In this document: in pieces, positions 58,992 to 64,000 of the stretch
Layout: each line of letters starts with the position of its first letter
Position numbering within the stretch: position 1 is the stretch's first letter
Assembly: GCF_965638725.1 (NCBI RefSeq)
Contig: NC_134963.1
Coordinates: 7,571,501-7,635,500, forward strand
Direction: 5' to 3'
DNA: 64,000 bases
Source: Aptenodytes patagonicus
Lineage: Eukaryota; Chordata; Aves; Sphenisciformes; Spheniscidae
The notes under the pieces: model-generated
Databases searched by the model: none
Seen by the model: only the letters and a program-made list of their open reading frames with translations
Told to the model about the DNA's origin: nothing
Position numbers and translations under genes: made by a program

Positions 58992-59723
58992 CTAGAAAAG
59001 AAATTGCCAAAGTTATTCTCTTATACACGACTCAAACTGACCAAAGAGAGATGGCAAGATAGAAACAGAAGAGAGATTTAACCATGTTTAGCTTACAAAA
59101 GAAAAACCCGAAGTTACACATTTTCTGCTACCTAGTTAGCGCCTGGAGGGTTATCCTCCTCCCTTCCCCACCCTACCGTCTTTAAGCCAAATGAAAAAGT
59201 CCCAGTCAAACACATCCCTCTCATCATACACAGAACCTTAACTAGGCTGAAAAAACTATAAACTGAGAGCAAATTATTTTCAATAGTCCAAGCTCTTCAT
59301 ACAGAATGCTACAAAGATTTGAGAGTTCTTAACCATTTGACTGTGCTATTGAATTTTTTTTTTCCACTTCCTTTCGCTATGCTCAAAATATTCTTTGAAA
59401 CCAGTGGCCTATGTTTCTTTAAATTAGAAAACAGACAGGAACTCAGTTTGAGAAAAAAAAAAAATCCTCAATTAAGTCAAGCACCTATAAGCCCATACTC
59501 CTTAAAGGGCAGAAGAAATTAAGCATACAGACTTATCAGAAAGCCTCTCTCCCACCTTAGTTTAAAGCTAGCATCATGAGAAAAGGGGAACTCACTACAC
59601 AGTAAAATTAAATGCATCAGAAGTTTTCCCATCATTTAGAAAGCAGCTTTGCTCTTGTATAGGCATATTCATTGTCAGGGATTAGGGAAAGGGAGCATTT
59701 CCAAACTAGCAAGGGTAACTTAC

Positions 59724-59912
59724 CTTCGCTGGAAGGGGTAACTGCTCTGTTGGATGCAGGGCTGGCAGGTGTAGGAGAGGCAGCTGGAACAGGCATGGCA
59801 ACAGATTCAGTGGGAATAGTACCAGGCTGAGGAGAAGGCAGAGCTGGTCCCGTGGGAGTGCTGCTCTGCCTTGGAGACCTAGGCCTGTGTGTTTTAGGGG
59901 ATAATCTCGGAA
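59724..59912 (-). CDS. ATXN2: ATXN2 exon: RLSPKTHRPRSPRQ to VTPSSE
   Basis: The 189-nt exon (TTTCTAG|TTCC to CGAAG|GTAAGT, phase 1 to 1) encodes a Pro/Ser-rich region with AASPTPASPASNRAVTP, matching ataxin-2. Confidence 0.97.
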
Positions 59913-61447
59913 CTAGAAACAAACAGGAAAAAGTAGTTATAGGGTAAGTTTCCTCATCTGCTCAGCAGTTTGCTTATTTTTAAAATGACTGAAAACATGC
60001 TTTAAAAGACTTAGTGGAACATTATATAGTAATTAAAAACCTGTTTACCTTTCAGGTACATCTCCTAGTTCTTTACAATGCAGCATTTCAGATAAGTGGT
60101 GCGATTTTTCTGCAGATTGTCCCCTAATATATATCACTGCCCTGTAGTCCCACCATGAAACTGCAATACGCTCCCCAGCCCCCCAGTAGTACAACTACAA
60201 CAGCTCACATTAACACAGTTTCAGGCAGAACAGAAAAGGTGGTCAGGTCTCCATATAAACAGATGTAAAACATTTTTAAAAGGGCTGAAAAAACACATCC
60301 ATTTTACAGCGTCCTCTTTTGGAGGTTTGCCAGCTGGAAAAAAAACAACACATCCTATTGAAAGAAGATTATTTGATGTATATTTTTGCCCCTGTGTTAA
60401 AGCAGCAAGGAAAGTTGTATATTCTTTAAATAGTAAGTTCTACCTCCTGCTTCCTGCTCATCCCACTGTGGCTAGTTAGTTGCTTTACATCACGTATTAA
60501 CTTCAAGTGAGCGAGGAGAAAGAGAGATAAGTCTTTTAACAGTCCTACTTGCATGTTAATAATATATAAAGTGGGGGATGGGGAGGGAAGATGAATCAGA
60601 GATAATGCCAGAACAGAAGAGTTTAAAATTCCACAAGGCAACAGGTCTATGGGGGTCTAATTCGTACCTTCTTTCTGAAAAATGCATTCCAACTACACTC
60701 CTCTAGAATTCTAGCACTGCTAAAAAGTATCGGACTCCAAACTGTCACTCACTTGCCCTTTGATTCAAGAACATGCCCAGCTGCTGACAACTCACTAGAA
60801 CACGGCCTCAACTACAAAAGCTCGAGACTAGGGCCTGTGTCACACGACTGAGCTTTAAATTTGAAGTCAAATATTAAAAAAAGATGTTAACTGATTCAAA
60901 AAAGAAGAGACACTGACTAGATCTGCTAATACAGTACTTAGACAAACACAAAATGACCACTTAAAACCTGCATAATTTTTAAAGGAAAAATATATCCAAC
61001 TTAACTTGAATATCATTTCATCTTCACTTTTAACACCAACCTTCCTCTATCCAAACACCTCCTTCATTTGTAAACCACAACCCAGTTACACTGCCATTAA
61101 TCAAATACAGTGATGCAATGGAATGTATGTAACTTTTCTTCTTTCCAATAACTTTCCTGAAAATTACTTCTTTCGACAACTAATTCCCACATTTTTCCTT
61201 CCTTTCTCTTCATAAACCATCTGAACCTCTCTGCAGTTAAGACAGTATTGCACTTGAAGGACCGACTCACCAACTATTTTACCAAGCTACCTGGGAACAT
61301 CCTTCTCCCACTTCATCTAAGCAAGCTAAGTTAGTAGACCAGTCTTTATTCAGAGCCTGAATTGTCTAGAAATGCAGTATTCTGCTTAGCATTCACACTC
61401 TAAAGTACCCCTGGCAAGCCATCTGCAATAAGCCAAGCTTTACCTAC
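59913..61447 (-). other. ATXN2: ATXN2 intron
   Basis: AT-rich intron of 1.5 kb. Nothing further recognised. Confidence 0.85.
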
Positions 61448-61630
61448 CCCCACTGACAACTGATGACCACGTCCCACCTGAAGGGCTGCCTCGTGCCACT
61501 GCAGTAGTAGATGCTTCCCCTGGTGCATTATGAGATACAAATTCTAAGCCACTTGAAATTGTACCCCTACCAGTAGAGACTCTGTGACCTCGAGGGTGCC
61601 GTTGTGCCTTAGGAGACATCCGTGGAGGCC
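61448..61630 (-). CDS. ATXN2: ATXN2 exon: PPRMSPKAQRHPRGHR to VVSG
   Basis: The 183-nt exon (TTTCTCAG|GGCC to GGGG|GTAGGT, phase 1 to 1) encodes GRGTISSGLEFVSHN and SPSGGTWSSVVSG, matching ataxin-2. Confidence 0.97.
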
Positions 61631-63726
61631 CTGAGAAAAAGAAGACAACCCCACACAATAAGTACTTAACGTCCATCACTAAGAGTACCCAAACATACTA
61701 TCTGTTTTTAAAACTGGATTTAATCTAATAACTCTCAATAATGCAGTAATACAGTCAAGCAATTTACACTGACATCGACTAGAACCGGGGATCCACGAGA
61801 CGAAAAAGGCCAAGCCATTGGTCCAGCCAGACTATCAACACACTCATCACCTTGCTATGACAGCTCACGTTCATTGATATTTAGAAGCTTTATCAGAATT
61901 GAAACAGGTATGCAAGTCCTGGATTTAAAATATTTGAATCCAAGTATCCAATATTGCTTACTGCAAGACAAGCTAAAAACGTTAGTGGCCCAGCTCCCTC
62001 GGGATAAGCACAGTTCCAGGCTATCAAACATTTTCCAGAAAAGAAAAAATTTCCATCGCTTTTGTCACATGGTCAGTGATACCAAACATTTATTTACAGA
62101 GTAGTCACCACTGGCTGACCAATGCTCTTGGGGAATTTCAGCAGAGCATTCTGCACCGAGGCTAAATTGCCTGCAGCAGGTCACAATTCATTTACAAGTC
62201 AGCAAAATTGCAACTAAACAAGTTATTGTTATCCCAAGGTTCAAGTCATGCATGTTTAACGCCAGAAGCTAAAGTCATAAGTGAATACAGTAATTCTGAA
62301 CAGCTTCTACAGCTGCCACAGAATAGTTATGCTCAAGTCTAAGCAGCAATACAGTTTCTACATCCTAACAAACATTTTCTTTAGAAGATCAGACTCAAAC
62401 GTTCATACTTCACAAGTTAAAACTGTGTATTGTGAAGACAATCTGGCTGATTACAGTTCATTTTTAATGTAGGTCAATAATAGAGAAAACTTCAGATAAT
62501 GGCTTTCTGGTTTCAGAGAAGGTTCTAAAATATCAAGTACCTCTTCCGGTTACATCAATCTTTAAATGTCAGCCTCTATTTTAACCATGAATCTGAAGTA
62601 CACTTCAAACAAAATTATATACATGCAAGTATTTTAAAGAATACACACTTTCCAGCAATCCTCTTCTAGTAGCAAAAATTAAATGCTGCGCTAAGCAGCA
62701 GTTCACTGCATGCCTGACAAATCAATTGCAAGTGCTAAAAAAATAACTGAATTTGCATGTGGATTCTCAGTATCTTACTACATAAAAAAAGCTCACATTG
62801 ATAAATTGACAGTAGCACGCTGTACAGACATGCCTACTACCATCCACTTTCTGGTTATGGACCATCTCGAGCATTTATCAGGCAAGCTGCAGAACAGTGT
62901 TACTGATTCAATTAGTGGGACGACTGTTCTCGCTCCCGTGGCTCCCATGGAGCCAGCTACAGCAGAGACTGCAAGTTTCCAGTGAGTTTAGTATAACCGT
63001 TTTGCATTTTTCCAGGCTTGCTAGACCGTGCTGTGCAGGCTAGTTTTTAAGTGCAGTAAAATAAAATAAAATAAAATAAAAATTTTAAAATGTGTTCCTT
63101 ACTGTACCCTCAGAGGACAAATAAATTTAGTTCAGATACTTCTGCGTACAGTTACCAAAGACTCATGGGTTAGCCTTTCTCTGCATATTATTGACTGCCA
63201 GGGAGCTGACTTACTGTTCTGCCTCAATGCAAACAGATCTAAAGTTTTCTGCAGATTCGCCTTTGAAGCAGCTTATCCTATTCCATTCCACAGTGCACTT
63301 CTCTGAATACAGCATTTTTATTATTATTATTGTTTTTTTACAAAAGGTAAATCAATGTTTTAGTTGAATTTGAAACTGCTCTTTGTGGAACAACTGTATT
63401 AAAATAGTTGATATTTTATATAAATTTATATTCCTAAAAATGCCCTCTAAAGTTATCAGGTCCTGCATGTTGCTGTGGGTTAAGTTAAGACACTGAGCAG
63501 CGTTTACAAAGCTGAGTTTATTTCATACCAACTTGGGAAATTTCACAGCTTTATTTTGTTTTTGTAAAGTTCTTCAAATAAAAAGGTTAATAGAAATAGT
63601 CTGATAAACTAAAGTTAAACACAAATTATAGGTTAAGTAATGAAGAGGAAAAACAATTTTGTAATTAAACTCACAAAGGAGTTAAACAAAGACAAACAAA
63701 AACATGAACAAATCGTGGTATTGTAC
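61631..63726 (-). other. ATXN2: ATXN2 intron
   Basis: AT-rich intron of 2.1 kb with an (AAAAT)n repeat at 63057-63083. No other feature is seen. Confidence 0.85.
63057..63083. repeat. (AAAAT)n pentanucleotide repeat
   Basis: About five units in an ATXN2 intron. Confidence 0.9.
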
Positions 63727-63936
63727 CTTCTGAAGACATGCGTTTAGGCATAGTAGAGACAGGAGCTGGAGAACCATGAGCAGAGGGGTGAGACGGGGGC
63801 CTGGAGGGCCGCGAGGGGGGCCTGGAGGGCGGCCGTGTAGGGGTGGCTGCCCGAGGTGGAAGAGAGTTGGGACCTGACTGGTAGCGAGAAGGTGGGCGAG
63901 AGGAAGGAGATGGGCAAGGCGATGGCCAGGGAACAC
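63727..63936 (-). CDS. ATXN2: ATXN2 exon: Arg/Pro/Ser-rich region (most upstream exon in window)
   Basis: The 210-nt exon (CTGTCAG|GTGT to GAAG|GTACAA, phase 1 to 1) encodes VPWPSPCPSPSSRPPSRYQ and a run of RPPSRP units, ending MPKRMSSE. This corresponds to the region around residue 550 of human ataxin-2. The first half of the protein is beyond the right edge. Confidence 0.96.
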
Positions 63937-64000
63937 CTGACAGAACAAATGATATGAAGGAAAGTATAAAAACTAAAGAAAAATTATGGGGAAAAAGGTC
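63937..64000 (-). other. ATXN2: ATXN2 intron (partial)
   Basis: The intron upstream of the last exon in view, cut by the window edge. Confidence 0.85.

Overview
This is vertebrate nuclear DNA, most likely from a bird. Genes are split into short GT-AG exons. The left half is very GC- and CpG-rich, as on avian microchromosomes, and a relic of a CR1 retrotransposon 3' end lies near 18.8 kb. Three genes can be recognised from their encoded proteins: PHETA1 (FAM109A) on the minus strand, SH2B3 (LNK) on the plus strand and ATXN2 (ataxin-2) on the minus strand. Their order and orientation match the human 12q24 block CUX2-PHETA1-SH2B3-ATXN2-BRAP. No bacterial, viral, CRISPR or mobile-gene system is present.

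Layout: 1-1268 is the 3' part of PHETA1, with the whole 259-residue protein in one exon. 1269-7500 is the divergent PHETA1/SH2B3 intergenic region, with CpG-rich blocks and simple repeats. 7220-7912 is a CpG island with a probable non-coding first exon of SH2B3. 14614-30459 holds seven SH2B3 coding exons that join to a 573-residue protein (Phe zipper, PH, SH2, C-terminal tyrosine). 30460 to about 35160 is probably the long SH2B3 3' UTR. About 35.2-36.16 kb is a short gap between two convergent genes. 36.16-64.0 kb is the 3' part of ATXN2: 16 coding exons, one of them an in-frame 54-nt exon probably spliced as a cassette, encoding the last 763 residues with the PABP-binding PAM2 motif. The polyglutamine, Lsm and LsmAD parts lie beyond the right edge.

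The three genes are not an operon and have separate jobs: PHETA1 in endosomal traffic with OCRL, SH2B3 as a cytokine-receptor/JAK2 adaptor, and ATXN2 in RNA-binding complexes. Exon joins were checked by hand for phase and all of them fit. The least expected items are a near-perfect palindrome of about 104 bp in an SH2B3 intron, a possible upstream ORF whose stop overlaps the SH2B3 start as ATGA, and several clean minisatellites.
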